DNA of 64,000 nt from Trochalopteron elliotii (taxonomy: Eukaryota; Chordata; Aves; Passeriformes; Leiothrichidae), in assembly GCA_024734555.1 (NCBI GenBank), contig JANPWX010000010.1, forward strand, positions 2,493,785-2,557,784, read 5' to 3'. Position numbers and translations under genes: made by a program. Under the pieces are notes generated by a model that did not search any database, was not told where the DNA came from, and worked only from the letters and a program-made list of their open reading frames with translations. Shown in pieces: positions 1-10,925 of the stretch. Every line of letters starts with the position of its first letter. Position 1 is the first letter of the stretch.

Positions 1-2787
1 GCAACAAGCAGACATGCTACATTAATTTCCAACTGTTTGGCATATCCATGAAGAGGAAGGATAGGAAAATTATTTCTGTATTCCATGTACAGTGTCTCTG
101 CAAGCTTTCCAGCCCACAACTTAGGAAGCAGCAAAAATGCAGAGTCACAAATTAGCTGCAGCTGGAGTGGATTCACATGAGTAGCCATGACACAAGCACC
201 ATCAACCCTAAAAGAAATGTCCTGTTCTCAGTCTTGCTGTCTGTGTCCAAAAATAGACAGCTATACACAGAATAAAAATTACTAAATGTCTCATGAAAAA
301 TATCCTAGTTTATTACTGTTTTTTACAACAACTATTCTACCTTACTTTACAATAACTCCATGGCTTTCCCTGTGGCAGCCCTCTGCCCAGGAACCATCAC
401 CCCTCTGATCCAGAGTACTCCCATCACCAGCAGAACACCTTTCCTTCTCTGCCAGGTCTGACCACTTGCTCCTGGCTTTCTCAGCCATCAGGCCCTTCTC
501 CACACAAAAGCAAGGCTACAGGGCTAGCTGAAGCTGACATCCAAACTTTTCCTGTCACTCTCTGTAACCCAAACAAAGCCTTCACTTGCTTAAAGTGAAT
601 TATGACAGTCAAACCCAGCATTAGCAGTACTGGAGCAGTTCTAAAATTCTCTGTCATGAGCCAACATGAAAAATGGCAAGGCAAACATTAAGGAACACTT
701 CTGCCCTTGTCCCACAAGTTTCAGGCATCTACCGCTGCAAGTTAATCAGCATAGAAGTATTTGCACTAATTTCCAGCAGCCACTTGGGAAGAGCGTATGC
801 ATATACCCTTTTAACCCAACAGTTTAAAAGAAAAAGTTTAACAGTAATCAATTCCTATACTAAAACCCAAACCCAATTACTTAGCATAAATAAATAATCC
901 CAGGCTGAATGTCTTCTGAACCAGCCAGGGAATTTTTTCTATTAATTAAATCCTGAGGGCAAATTTCCAGAGACACACTACTTATCTTCAGCCATATCCT
1001 CTTGTATCCATCCATAACTTCCTTTCATGTTTAATAGCTCCAGCCTCACTACCTATTGGAGTCAACCCTCAGCCTCACCTAGGAGTTTCACATACTGCTC
1101 TCATAACTATTTTTTTACGCCCATCTAATAAATCACCCTTCTTTCCAACATCTTAGCTGCTTCACTGTTACACGCAGAGTTGCTCTTCAAGAGTTTCCTG
1201 CCACAAAACTCACCCACTATTTCAATTCCTTTCACCCCAACTCTTGTCTCTCCAACCCACTCATCCTAGCATTCTGTTAGTGCTCATTTCCAATCTCTCT
1301 GTCCACTCAGTGACTCTTAAGTTCCATGCTAAGACCCAAATGCTGTCCTCTTTTCTTTAGTCCTCTTCCTTTTTTGTCTAGGCATGCAAAGTCAAAAAAC
1401 ATTTCAACACTCCAACTAGTTTCCCTCTTTACTGATCTTATCCTGTGAAAAGGAAGGCAAAGCAAAACAAAACAAGCAGGTGTGAGTGTATGAGTGAGCA
1501 AGATGGGAGACAATGAACCTTCTAGGCAATAACCACAGATCAGGGGGAGATGGGGTCAGAGAGCAAAATATTGCTGCAATTTTTACTCCTAGTCATGACA
1601 ACACACACTTAGTGCTTTTCTCTGTGAGCAGGATACCTACAACATCTTGATATTTCATTCCAATTGCCTTGGGTATTGAGAGTGGTAGAAACATGAGGTG
1701 GTTTTAGTGCAGTGACCAGTGGGGTTGGTTCACCCATATGAAGCTTCATACATACAGGATCTCTTCTCTTAAAATTCCCTAACGTGCTTTTTGCTGGAAT
1801 TTCATACAAGATTGCCACGTCCCCTGTAATTAAAGTGTCCAAAAAGGCTGCCAGCCATGAGGCAGCCTGCTCAACCCTAATCCATGCACTGGGCTCCATA
1901 TTTTACAGACCTAAACTGAACACTCATACTGGCTTTCTCTTAACATTTTTCTCTGCACACAGGGAAGGCAGAAGCCTATGAAAGCAGATATAAGGCTGTA
2001 CGGCCAACCACATCCTACTCACTGCCTTTCAAGTTCTTGACTTTATAGCACAAATATCTGTATGCAGTAAGAAAACCAAACCAAAACTGGAGCCCTGCCA
2101 AGAATATTCTGTTTACCACATCAGGTTCTTTAAAGCCTCTCTTGTGTAATTGCAGAGGATATCCAGCTTTTCATACTGTAAAACCTCAGAGTAAACAGGA
2201 CTGAACTTACAGTCTCTTCTAAGCTGCTTCCCTGTCCATTTTAAGCACAACAAGCACTTCTACTTCTCCATAGGCAGAGTATTTTATTCACAGAGTCAGC
2301 AAAATCCACTTTGTCATGTCACCACAAGCCTGTTCACACTTTCACTCACCTTGAGTTGAAAACTCATCTGCCTGCTACTCTACTCACCAGAAGCAATTGA
2401 CAGTTTGGTTTTTGGGGTGTTGGTGGTTTTTAGCTTTTTTTCGCTTCTGGGCTTGTTCTTTTTAATTAAATTTCTGCATGAATAAGGTTAAGTATTCGAG
2501 CAGTGAGACAGAATAATACCGATTTGAGCTAACAGGGTATTTTTATCTCAAAGTAACATATCGTGTGTAAAAGATGAGGGCTACTGTCCTCCCGGAAAGG
2601 GGGTGGAAGGGGGAAGGGGGAAAAGCAGCCAGAAGTAGTTTTAAAAAATAATAAAAATCTCCTCATTTAGGCATGATACAATATTTTATCCACCCACTTC
2701 CCTGTTTAAGGCTGTGATAGGTTAGTCTAGCTTTCAGTGGGGGCAGAGAAAAAGCCACAGAAGCTGCTTCTGGGAGAGAAGCTCCTC
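1..2787. other. intron, no recognisable element
   Basis: AT-rich single-copy-looking sequence. The only local feature is a purine-rich G-run block at 2596-2626. Short frames (e.g. 1609-1899 minus) match nothing I know. Confidence 0.5.
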
Positions 2788-2827
2788 GAAACTTCGAAAC
2801 TTCCTGAAAGCTTCGAAGCTTCCTGAA
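2788..2827. promoter_or_regulatory. two consensus heat-shock elements in tandem
   Basis: Two matches to the three-unit element GAAnnTTCnnGAA: GAAACTTCCTGAA at 2796-2808 and GAAGCTTCCTGAA at 2815-2827. A further GAAACTTC lies at 2788-2795. The units come from a short duplication of roughly 19 bp. They lie just upstream of the LTR-like element at 2.9-4.3 kb and may belong to its U3. Whether HSF binds is not shown. Confidence 0.55.
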
Positions 2828-2899
2828 ACTGTCGAGCAGAGCCAACTCCTAAAGGCTCTGATGATTGACACATTGCTGCCCCAATTAAGGAAGTCAGCA

Positions 2900-4285
2900 A
2901 CACCTCTGTGATGACATATTTAAGATGGAAAAAAAGGTGTGCAATTGCTGTTTCTTCCTGCCCTCTGAGGGCTGGTGAGGGGGCTGTCAGGCTCCTTCCC
3001 AGCAGGGCAGCCAGGGCCCTTCCCAGCGCGCCTGCTGCGATCATACCACCGGGGAGGATCATCCCTTTGGTACGAGCAACCACATGGCTGAGACCACATG
3101 GCCAAAAGTGGCTGTGCAGCTGAAAGCGGTGCAGCTGGGGCCGTGCAACCAGGGCAGCACCAAGCAGCCGCTGCTACTTTGGCATGGCTCACAATGAATT
3201 TTATTTGTTTAGCCACTTTTAACCAGCCATGCTGCAGACAGAAGGGCAAAAGCACTGGCAGCAGCTTTTCTCCTTTTTGGCGCCCCACATGAAGAGAGGC
3301 ACTGAGTAAAGCTGGCAGCCAGCACAGCTCACACAGTGCCAACACAGACCATGTGACCAGCAGCAAGAGACATGGCAAACAATTCCCCCAGTGCGAAGAC
3401 CGGACGGGATCAACTTTTCAGTGCTGCAGAACTCTATAAAAACTTTTCAATTGATAGAACTTCAGAACAAATGAACCTAAAGACATCAATTCTCTTCTGA
3501 ATCAGAGAAAAGGAAAAAATGAAGACACGTGAAGAGAACAACATGGTGACACTAAGGACAGTGAAAAGGAGGGAGGCGGAGGTGCTGGGAGCGTTGGAGC
3601 TGAAATTCTTCTGCAAACCATGGTGAGGACTACAATACAACAAACTGTTTCCCTGTAATTCATTAAGTCCATGGTGGGCTGCAGAATTCACCTGCAGCCT
3701 ATGAGAAAAAGGTGCTCACACTGGAGCAGCTGGATGTTGAGAAGCTGTGATCTGGTGAGAGGCTTGAACAGAGAGAGAAAGAACTCCTGCTTCCAGAAAT
3801 GGAGAAAGAGGACCCTTGCTTTTATACTACAACAGCTCATCCTTAAAAGACTGCATGCCATGAACAAAATGGCCCATGAGGAAACAGTTGTGGGAAGACT
3901 ACTTTCCCCATGGGAGGGACTCACATTGCAGCAGGTTCGGATGGGACTGCTACTCATGAAAATTAGAACCATGCTGGAAAAGTTCACAGAGATCTGTCTC
4001 CTGTGGGAAGGACCCCATGGCATAGCAAAAGAGACTCCTCTCCCTAAGCGAACTGAAGAAAGATGGGGTTGTTTTAATTTGGAAGCTATAAACTGACTAA
4101 AGACCCCATGTCTTGTCTCTCTGTGCCAGAAGTGAGAAGGAAAGAAGGGCTGGGAAAAGGTGTTTTAAAGGTTTACTTTAGTTCTCATTATTCTCTTTTA
4201 ATTACTTTTTTTTTTTGGCCTTTATACCATTTAAAGTTTTAAGGCCCTTAAAGTGTTTCTTCCCACTCCTTACCTGAACTCATGA
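2900..4285 (+). mobile_element. mosaic LTR-type element (degraded)
   Basis: Bases 3185-3635 align well by eye with the reverse complement of 33395-33815, and 4208-4250 with the reverse complement of 32750-32785, so this is the same repeat family in opposite orientation. A TATA-like CTCTATAAAAAC lies at about 3431. The middle, 3640-4200, is unrelated to the other copy. It resembles another common avian LTR-type repeat built of short units such as CACACTGGAGCAG and CCATGGGAGGGACTCAC. A 141-codon frame at 3671-4096 falls in that repeat and is not a recognisable protein. Outer boundaries are approximate. Confidence 0.6.
3278..3291 (+). other. possible primer-binding-site-like motif
   Basis: TGGCGCCCCACATG begins like the tRNA-Lys primer-binding sites of some retroviruses (TGGCGCCC). 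The equivalent place in the 33.7-kb copy is altered (reverse complement CCGGCACCCC). The position ahead of the TATA-like box does not fit a simple 5' LTR layout, so chance is possible. Confidence 0.2.
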
Positions 4286-4289
4286 GCCC

Positions 4290-6050
4290 CTTTAGTCTTT
4301 TCTTTCCCCCTCCTCTGCTCAACTATAGCAGAGGAGAGTGATATTTTCCTGGGTGCACTGGCATTTGGCCAGCATCAAACCCATGACAAAGGGTTGCCTC
4401 AGACACTGTAGCACCAGATCAAGGAAGGTGGGACAGCTTAAGCAGCGAGAGAGCCTGGGTCTGGTTTTTCAGTTTTTCCTGCAGGCTGCCATCCCTCCAA
4501 CAGCACAGTCCACGGGACAAAGGTGAGGCATAGTGTTGTCCTGGCAGGAGCTCCTCAATCATATCAATATATGAAATGCCAGTGATCCACATAAGACAAC
4601 TAACACACAAGAAAGGTGCTTAAACAAAACTGTGTTGGCTACAGCACCAGCATCCTGGGGACTGCAATAAAAGGTTCAGCTCCTGATGTGGATCTTCAGG
4701 AGCAATCCTTACTATTCTTTTAAAAAAGCAAATATGAGAAGAAAAAGAAGAAAAGAAGGGGGGAAAAAACCCAAAAAGACCCACAACAAAGCCCCAAAGA
4801 GCCAAACAATGTTTGAGCTTTCTTCTTGGGGTATTATCATAATGAAGATGAAATGCTGCATTTCAGCTTAAGCATATGTTTCAAAAAGGCTAGCAGGGAA
4901 AGAAGCAGATCTTGTGCCAGCAGTTTCTGCCCAAGGATGGCGTACCATTCTGAAGGCATGAAATAAAGAATCTAACCACTTTCTGAAAATCACTATACGC
5001 AGAAAGTTACTATTTCCTTCTCCCCAGAATTTCAAAGAAATCATTAATAAAAGTGGGCTACAATATGCATATTTTAAATCACCAAATTACCTACCTCAAT
5101 TACTTTCACAAACCTTACTGAAAGAAAATTCTCACCTTTCTATAGAACGGGAACAAGTGTCTGAGTTGTTAGTTATGTTTGTGGAGGAAATCACAGTAAA
5201 AAATAAATCTAAGCTGTAGCAGAAAATCTGTGAAAACATACTGGGAAAAACCTAATTGCTCTCTATTGAAGTATTTCCAAGTTCTGCTGCTTACAAAATT
5301 ACCTATTTTATGTCGAAGTTGTCTTTGAGGCCATGCAAAACTGTCACAAAGTAACAGGCCCGTTATGATTTTCAATAATCTAATTAATTTATGCATTCTT
5401 GAGTTTACTGCAGATATAGCCAAAAGGTAATTTATTAATCTAAGAGCCTAGATTCATTTGTATGCATGCCCTGAGAGACAAACAAGGCTCTGATTTCCCT
5501 TTTCATGAAATCAACTTTAGGGTCTAGTACCAAGAATGTGAAGCAGTATTACAAACTCATATTCTGAAACAGTGGTTCTATCCCATCATCCAGGACACAA
5601 GAAAACCATGCATGGTTTAGTCCAGTGGTGAAAGCTATACAGAAAAAGTTGGGGAAGGCTGCAAGTTAAAACTGACAACCTGATATTCTAAAATAAAAGT
5701 TGACCTCAAAATGGGGGGGGGGGGGGGGGGGTGGGGGGAAAGGAAGACGAAAACTAGAAATGGAATGAAAGAATGAAAAACGAAGCTATAGGGAAGGCAC
5801 CTGCAGAAAACATTCAGAGCAGTAACATCTCTTGTTTGTGAACTACATGCATTCAGTGTCACATATTTCCATGTCTTGGTCCTTTAAACAAGATACCTAC
5901 AAGTAATTAATTACCTGAGCAGATGTAAGATGACACTGCATTTTTCTTTCTTTATAAATCAAATAGCAAAGTTTTTTTGTCAGTTTTGTTCTTGTGAATA
6001 AGATATACACTACACAGACTATAGTTTTTAAATACATACTGAGAATATTT
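4290..6050. other. intron, no recognisable element
   Basis: AT-rich, with an A/G-rich tract at 4737-4790 and the poly-G run at 5713. Nothing else seen. Confidence 0.5.
5713..5738. repeat. poly-G run, G19 then G6
   Basis: Nineteen G (5713-5731), one T, six G. On the APP sense strand this is poly-C. It may form a quadruplex and is prone to length error. Confidence 0.95.
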
Positions 6051-6052
6051 AG

Positions 6053-6748
6053 TGTTAGGAAAAAGAAAGGATAAAAATTTCCTTTCTAAAGAAATAAAAT
6101 CAATCCTTCCTTGACAAATATTTATAAACATATTTTTCTCCAATTCTTTCTCATAATTTGTTTTGTCCAGAATAATCAAAATTGCCTCACCATTGCCTTG
6201 CACAGATATAACAATTCAGCCTGAAAACTGCCCTCTTAGGACAGTGAGAGGAATGACAGATTTGTCTTTACAAACAAGCAGTGGATCTGCTGGTAGATAA
6301 AACTAGCACTGAAAGATAAAAGAAACAACGGGAAGGATTCCATTGACTGATGAATGGAAAAGAAGATATTTGCCTTTACAAACAAACTGTAGGTTTGCTG
6401 TTAAATGAAACTGGATATTGAAAGAGGAAAGAAACAATGGAAAAACTCGTTGTTTCCAAAATTCCCTAAGAATTAAGAATTAAAAGGGGGGTTATACATT
6501 AAAGGGGAAATTTAGGTATTAGACACTCCAGGAAGTCTGTAATTCCCAAGTACCTCAGCCAATGAGGAAAGAGAGAAGGAAATGTGGCTGGGAAATTAGG
6601 ATAAATAGGAGGCTGCATCCTCCAAAATTTGAGGGACCCCAGGGGAAATGCCGCATGGTCTCTCCCTTTATTCAAATAAAGTAAAAGGACTCCTCTGTCT
6701 CCTTTTTGGACATAAACTTCTGGCGTTTGTGGATTAATTTTCCTAACA
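6053..6748 (+). mobile_element. ERV LTR, plus orientation
   Basis: Inverted tips TGTTAGGAAAA (6053-6063) and TTTTCCTAACA (6738-6748) bracket 696 bp. Inside are a CCAAT box (about 6560), a TATA-like box GATAAATAGG (about 6600) and an AATAAA poly-A signal (about 6676), in the order expected of U3-R-U5. U3 holds two copies of a ~105-bp unit (about 6259 and 6364). The 3' end is secure. The 5' end could instead be near 6230, because the first 180 bp do not look typical. No target-site duplication is seen. Confidence 0.65.
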
Positions 6749-7569
6749 ACCTGCAGAATACATAACTGAAAATAAAACAGGCACTTCTTATGTCCATTAG
6801 CAATATTAACTATGTATCAGATTAAAAGAAGTTCACCATGAAAGCTTATCAATAAAAACTGTCTCGAAGCATCTTCTGAAGCCCTGTCTACTTAAGTGAA
6901 CTGCAATTTGGAGCCACTACCAGAAGACAGAAGTTCATTAGTCTTTTGACTAATGTTTGACATGTTTCATATGTGGCAGTGTTTCAAACCTGAGACTTTA
7001 CAAAATTACAATGCTCCAAAACAAAGGCAATAAATTCCAGTCCAAAAGCTGAATAATCTTTAAAAATGTACTTTTTTCTGATCAGACCCACATGAACTTA
7101 CTCAGGATTTCATTTTAAACTTGCAAGACTGAAGTAACTTTCAAATGCAGAAAACTCCTTATGATACAAATGCGTTTGAAGATATGCTGCCTTCTACCCT
7201 TAAAAGAATTCCCTGAAAAAAATATTGGAAACATTTCAGAAATGTTGATACTACACTTTAGGAGACAAAAAAACTTCTACACTTTAATTTGCTTCAAAGT
7301 AGTAATATCTTCAAAGAACCATTGTTTACAGGGTTTTGGGGGGTTTTTTGGTGTTTGGGTTTTTTTTATGACTTTTCACAATTATTTTCCAAAGAAATTA
7401 AGAACTTCATAAAAGAGGAATATGCTGAATCATAAACATTGCTGAGATTTTGCTGGGGAATAAATTCTCTCTTTTTCTTTAGAGAACTTTCCTCTCATTT
7501 GTTGTCATAGAGATGGTGAATGGACCTCGATTTAAAAAAACAAAAGATGTAGCCAGAGCCTTGGCACAT

Positions 7570-7959
7570 CATTGGAATGGTTGTGGGGAAGGGGGAGAAG
7601 AGGTGTGGTGGTTGGCAGTTTCTTGCCTGGGGGTGGGCTAGTCTTTGCCCGGCTTGGAGGGTGCACAGTTGTGGGTTTCGGTGCTGGACTTCTGCCCAGG
7701 GGGACTCGCTGCTACAGTGGAGCCTTCCTTGCCATTTCTCCTTGCTGTTGGAGACCACTGCTTGCAGAAGAGGCCACTGGACTGCGACTTCTTGGTACCC
7801 ACCATTGCTGCAGGAAAGCTCCTCACCATCTGCCTGGGTGCCTCAGGGGAAACCAGGCCTCCATCTCCTCTCTCTCCAGAGGGACCACCTTGCAGCTGCT
7901 TACTGGATGGAGCCTTGGAGGCTGCTGCTGCCATCTCCAGAGGCACATGAGAGCCAGAA
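7570..7959 (+). mobile_element. ERV internal-type sequence joined to the LTR at 7960
   Basis: A GC-richer block from GGTTGTGGGGAAGG to AGAGCCAGAA runs directly into the LTR tip at 7960. It is open in more than one frame (up to 143 codons at 7572-8003), but the translations match no gag, pol or env motif I know. The block resembles sequence found next to LTRs of this type in songbirds. This is recollection, not a search. Confidence 0.4.
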
Positions 7960-8559
7960 TGTTATTAATGTATACCATAAAGTTGGCTTTTCACAAATAT
8001 TAAGGTGAATGCTGTATGTATAATAACTTTGCTGTAAGGATACAGTTTTTATTTCTGCTATTAGCAAAACTTAGACATGGTAGTGGGATAGCTGATATAT
8101 ATAGTTATGCTTGTAATTGAATGGCCTGTTTGGTTGGGATAACATCCAGCAAATATATGATGACCCTGCTGCTGACATGCCAACTATCAACACCAACCAT
8201 CTGTAGAAAGTATGGACCAAGGTCCAAGCTGGAGGTGATAATGAAGACACACACATGGTCTAAAAAACACACATACTCTAAAAAGGCAGACCCAAGGAGG
8301 GGCCATGCTAAACAGTTCCTGGAATATGGAAACTAGTTTGTGGAGAAGTTTGAATATGCAAGATCATTTATGAATATGCAACAGACTGATGCAATAAAAA
8401 AGGTATTTAAAGAATGTCTCTGAAATAGAAGGTGTGCTCGTGCTCTAGGCTGAATGCCAAGTCACCCAGATGTCTTTGCTTGATTTCTGTCTCCTAATTA
8501 TCTTATTTTTTTTTTAATTAAACCTATTTCTTAAAATTTCCCAAGAAAGTTGTTATAAA
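7960..8559 (+). mobile_element. ERV LTR, plus orientation
   Basis: It starts TGTTATTAATG and ends near GTTGTTATAA, giving about 600 bp. An AATAAA followed by GGTATTTAAAG (about 8390) suggests a promoter box, and AATTAAA (about 8515) a poly-A signal. The first ~75 bp resemble the fragment at 13620, and the tips resemble the LTR at 34182. Only ~37 bp separate it from the next LTR. Confidence 0.6.
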
Positions 8560-8596
8560 TGATTTTTAGCTAATTGGGTATCAAAGATTTTAAATT

Positions 8597-9206
8597 GTCA
8601 TTTCCAAAATCTGAGACAACCACAATAAAATGGAGCAACACCGATCAAATGCTGGGTGAACAGAGGTTCAGCATCAAGGGTGCTGTCCCATCCTGTCCAC
8701 AAATGCTGGGTTTTTGAGTCCAGATTTTATACAGTTTTTCCTGCCCGGTGGTAAGTCCATTGTATGTCCCTGTCCAGTCTACATATTCATGTGCTTCTTT
8801 CGTGGTTGAATTTTGAACGGATTTCCCAGCAGTGTGCATGATCTGAAAGCGGTTCCTGGAACTAGGCATTGGAATGGTGATCAGCTCAATCTCCGGGGTC
8901 CTCCATCGAAATTGGCATCAGATGCTGATCGTCCCTGATGCACAGTGTCCGTCTCCTGCTCAGCCTTCTCCTTTCTGTTGCAAATTCTGGTTTTGCCCTG
9001 CTGTTTCACAGGTGCAGAATAGGTCTCGACATTCGGAGACGCTTTTGCAACTTACAGGAACCAGAACTTACAAGACAGTTTCAAGGTTATAAAGTACAAT
9101 ATATTCAATACACAAGTTTATTCACTACATCTATCACAGTCCCAATATATCTAATACATGAATTTATTTACTACATCTATCACAAAAGTGACCCTTGTTT
9201 TTCACA
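8597..9206 (-). mobile_element. ERV LTR, minus orientation
   Basis: Read on the minus strand it starts TGTGAAAAACAAGGG (from 9206) and ends GGAAATGACA (at 8597). A TATA-like box TGTATAAAATC lies at about 8733. The terminal segment TTTTATTGTGGTTGTCTCA is typical of an LTR U5. U3 contains a 45/46-bp tandem duplication (9094-9138 and 9139-9184). The 74-codon frame at 8645-8869 lies inside it and is not a gene. Confidence 0.65.
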
Positions 9207-10679
9207 AGAAGAAAACAGAAACCCTTCACCCTCCACCTTCTCTCTCCTCTTGGGGCCACCATTACCCCCTGGAGAGGCTCAGCAGTTGCTTCAGCTGCCC
9301 TCTGCCTCACACTGAGCCAACAGCTCAGTTTCATTGTAGAAAAAGAGACGGAAGATAAAGAGAGATAATCAAGACTGCCACCTGCAAAGATCTTTGCAAC
9401 AAAGTTTGGAAATTTGTCTAAGAAAGATGTAAAACTTGTTTTATTTTAGTAAACTGATTGGTGTCTTCATTTCCAGTTACTAAACTGGACTGAAAACTCA
9501 ACTAATCCAAATTTTCTGCTAAACACAGTGGGTTCTAAAGAAGTAGGCCATCATCTTGAGTCCCTCAATGATGTCCATGTGGGTATTTACCAGGAGGACC
9601 TCCCAGCCCTTCCTCACTTCTGAAAATAAGAGCTTCTGGCTATGATCCTTCCAGTGAAACTATACCCTGGAGTCCACCACAAAACACCAGTTTGAAAGCA
9701 AAGCAAGGAAGGAAGTGGGCATCATCAAATGTGAGTTACGCAGCAAAGTCCTACCATTCTTTTTCGACACCAGACTTCCATGACTGAAAGACTCCAGACA
9801 CTCAAACACAAGGTCTGTAATGGCAGATTGATTCAGCCCTAGGGCTGAAACAGAAGTACACATGAAGCATCTCCCAGCGCAATTCAGCTGTTTAACACTC
9901 CCTATGCACTCTTACTTATACACTTTTTTTTTTTCAGAATGAAAAACATGCAGCAAAATGTTCTTCTCTGTTGCTGCACTAACCCATCAGACCCATCCAT
10001 CTCAGTTTATTTTCCAGCAGTGAGAGCAGGCTCATAGTTCACCTTTGCACTCTCACTGCTCACAGGCTCCAGGAAGCTGTGCACATAGCACAGGAGATGT
10101 TAGGAACCAAAAGTTTTTGGGTCATTTTTTCCACTTACAGGTAGGAAACACTGCTGTAGAGCTGGCTACTTTGTATGCATAAGGAAGGAGAAGGGTTCTG
10201 ACAGAAGCTCTCAACAGCAAAGTCACATAAGCACGAAGTCTCCATGTGCATGAAGTTGCCAGTCACTGGGCTTCCTATCTGCATCTTTACACTTACCAAG
10301 GAGATCAGAAGCCTGCAAACCAAAGGACATACTGTCTTAGTGCACCATTCCCCCCAAAAAAAGAAGCTGAACATTTTGTTGCCAGCTCTCTTCCTCCAGC
10401 AGTATGTTCCCACACAGATGGCAAAACATTTTTTGAGGCCTGGTACTGCATGCTCCACTGAAGTAAGAAGGAACCCTGTGATGCCTTAGGATTTAACTTT
10501 TATGTTTTTCAGATCCTATACTGCTTTAGTGTATAACTCTAAGACTCCATAGCCTGTCAGGTCGTGTTCTCCCATTTTATTCAGACAAAATAATTTCTAT
10601 CTAGGCCTGAAACTCAAGGACACTGTACTGTCTCAGGCCCTGAAAAAAATGTAAACAACATTGAATTTGAGGGGGCAAA
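9207..10679. other. intron, no recognisable element
   Basis: No identified repeat or exon. A minus-strand frame at 9660-9863 follows an acceptor-like TTCTGTTTCAG but matches no protein I know and ends in a stop. Confidence 0.45.
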
Positions 10680-10925
10680 CTTGGAGTAAATGACTTCATT
10701 ACCTGAAGCTTTATCGGAGCTTTACATACCCCAGATATGTAAATGGACCAAACTTTTATCTATATGAAAAGCTCGTGACTATCATCCATCTTGGGTGTAG
10801 CCTCTTGAAGGCTTCTGATTGCCCAATGTGTACCTATTGAAGGCCTTTAATAAATACCTGCTTTTATTCTCTTTATCTTGTCTAGCCTCTTGTTCTTGTT
10901 CTAGAACACTCTAAGGCATCACCTG
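10680..10925 (+). mobile_element. LTR 3' part (fragment)
   Basis: The run TTAATAAATACCTGCTTTTA (poly-A signal at about 10848) followed by CTTGTCTAGCCTCTTGTTCT and ending near AAGGCATCA resembles the R-U5 end of a songbird LTR. The 5' boundary is unclear; a G-rich tract at about 10670 may be a polypurine tract. Confidence 0.45.

Noticed and set aside
3671..4096. 141-codon plus-strand frame
   Set aside because: It lies inside a repeat built of diverged short units and shows no retroviral or cellular motif.
9541..9863. Minus-strand exon-like segment with an acceptor-like sequence, considered as a pseudogene
   Set aside because: The frame stops after 62 codons, the continuation needs a frame change, and I could match it to no protein.
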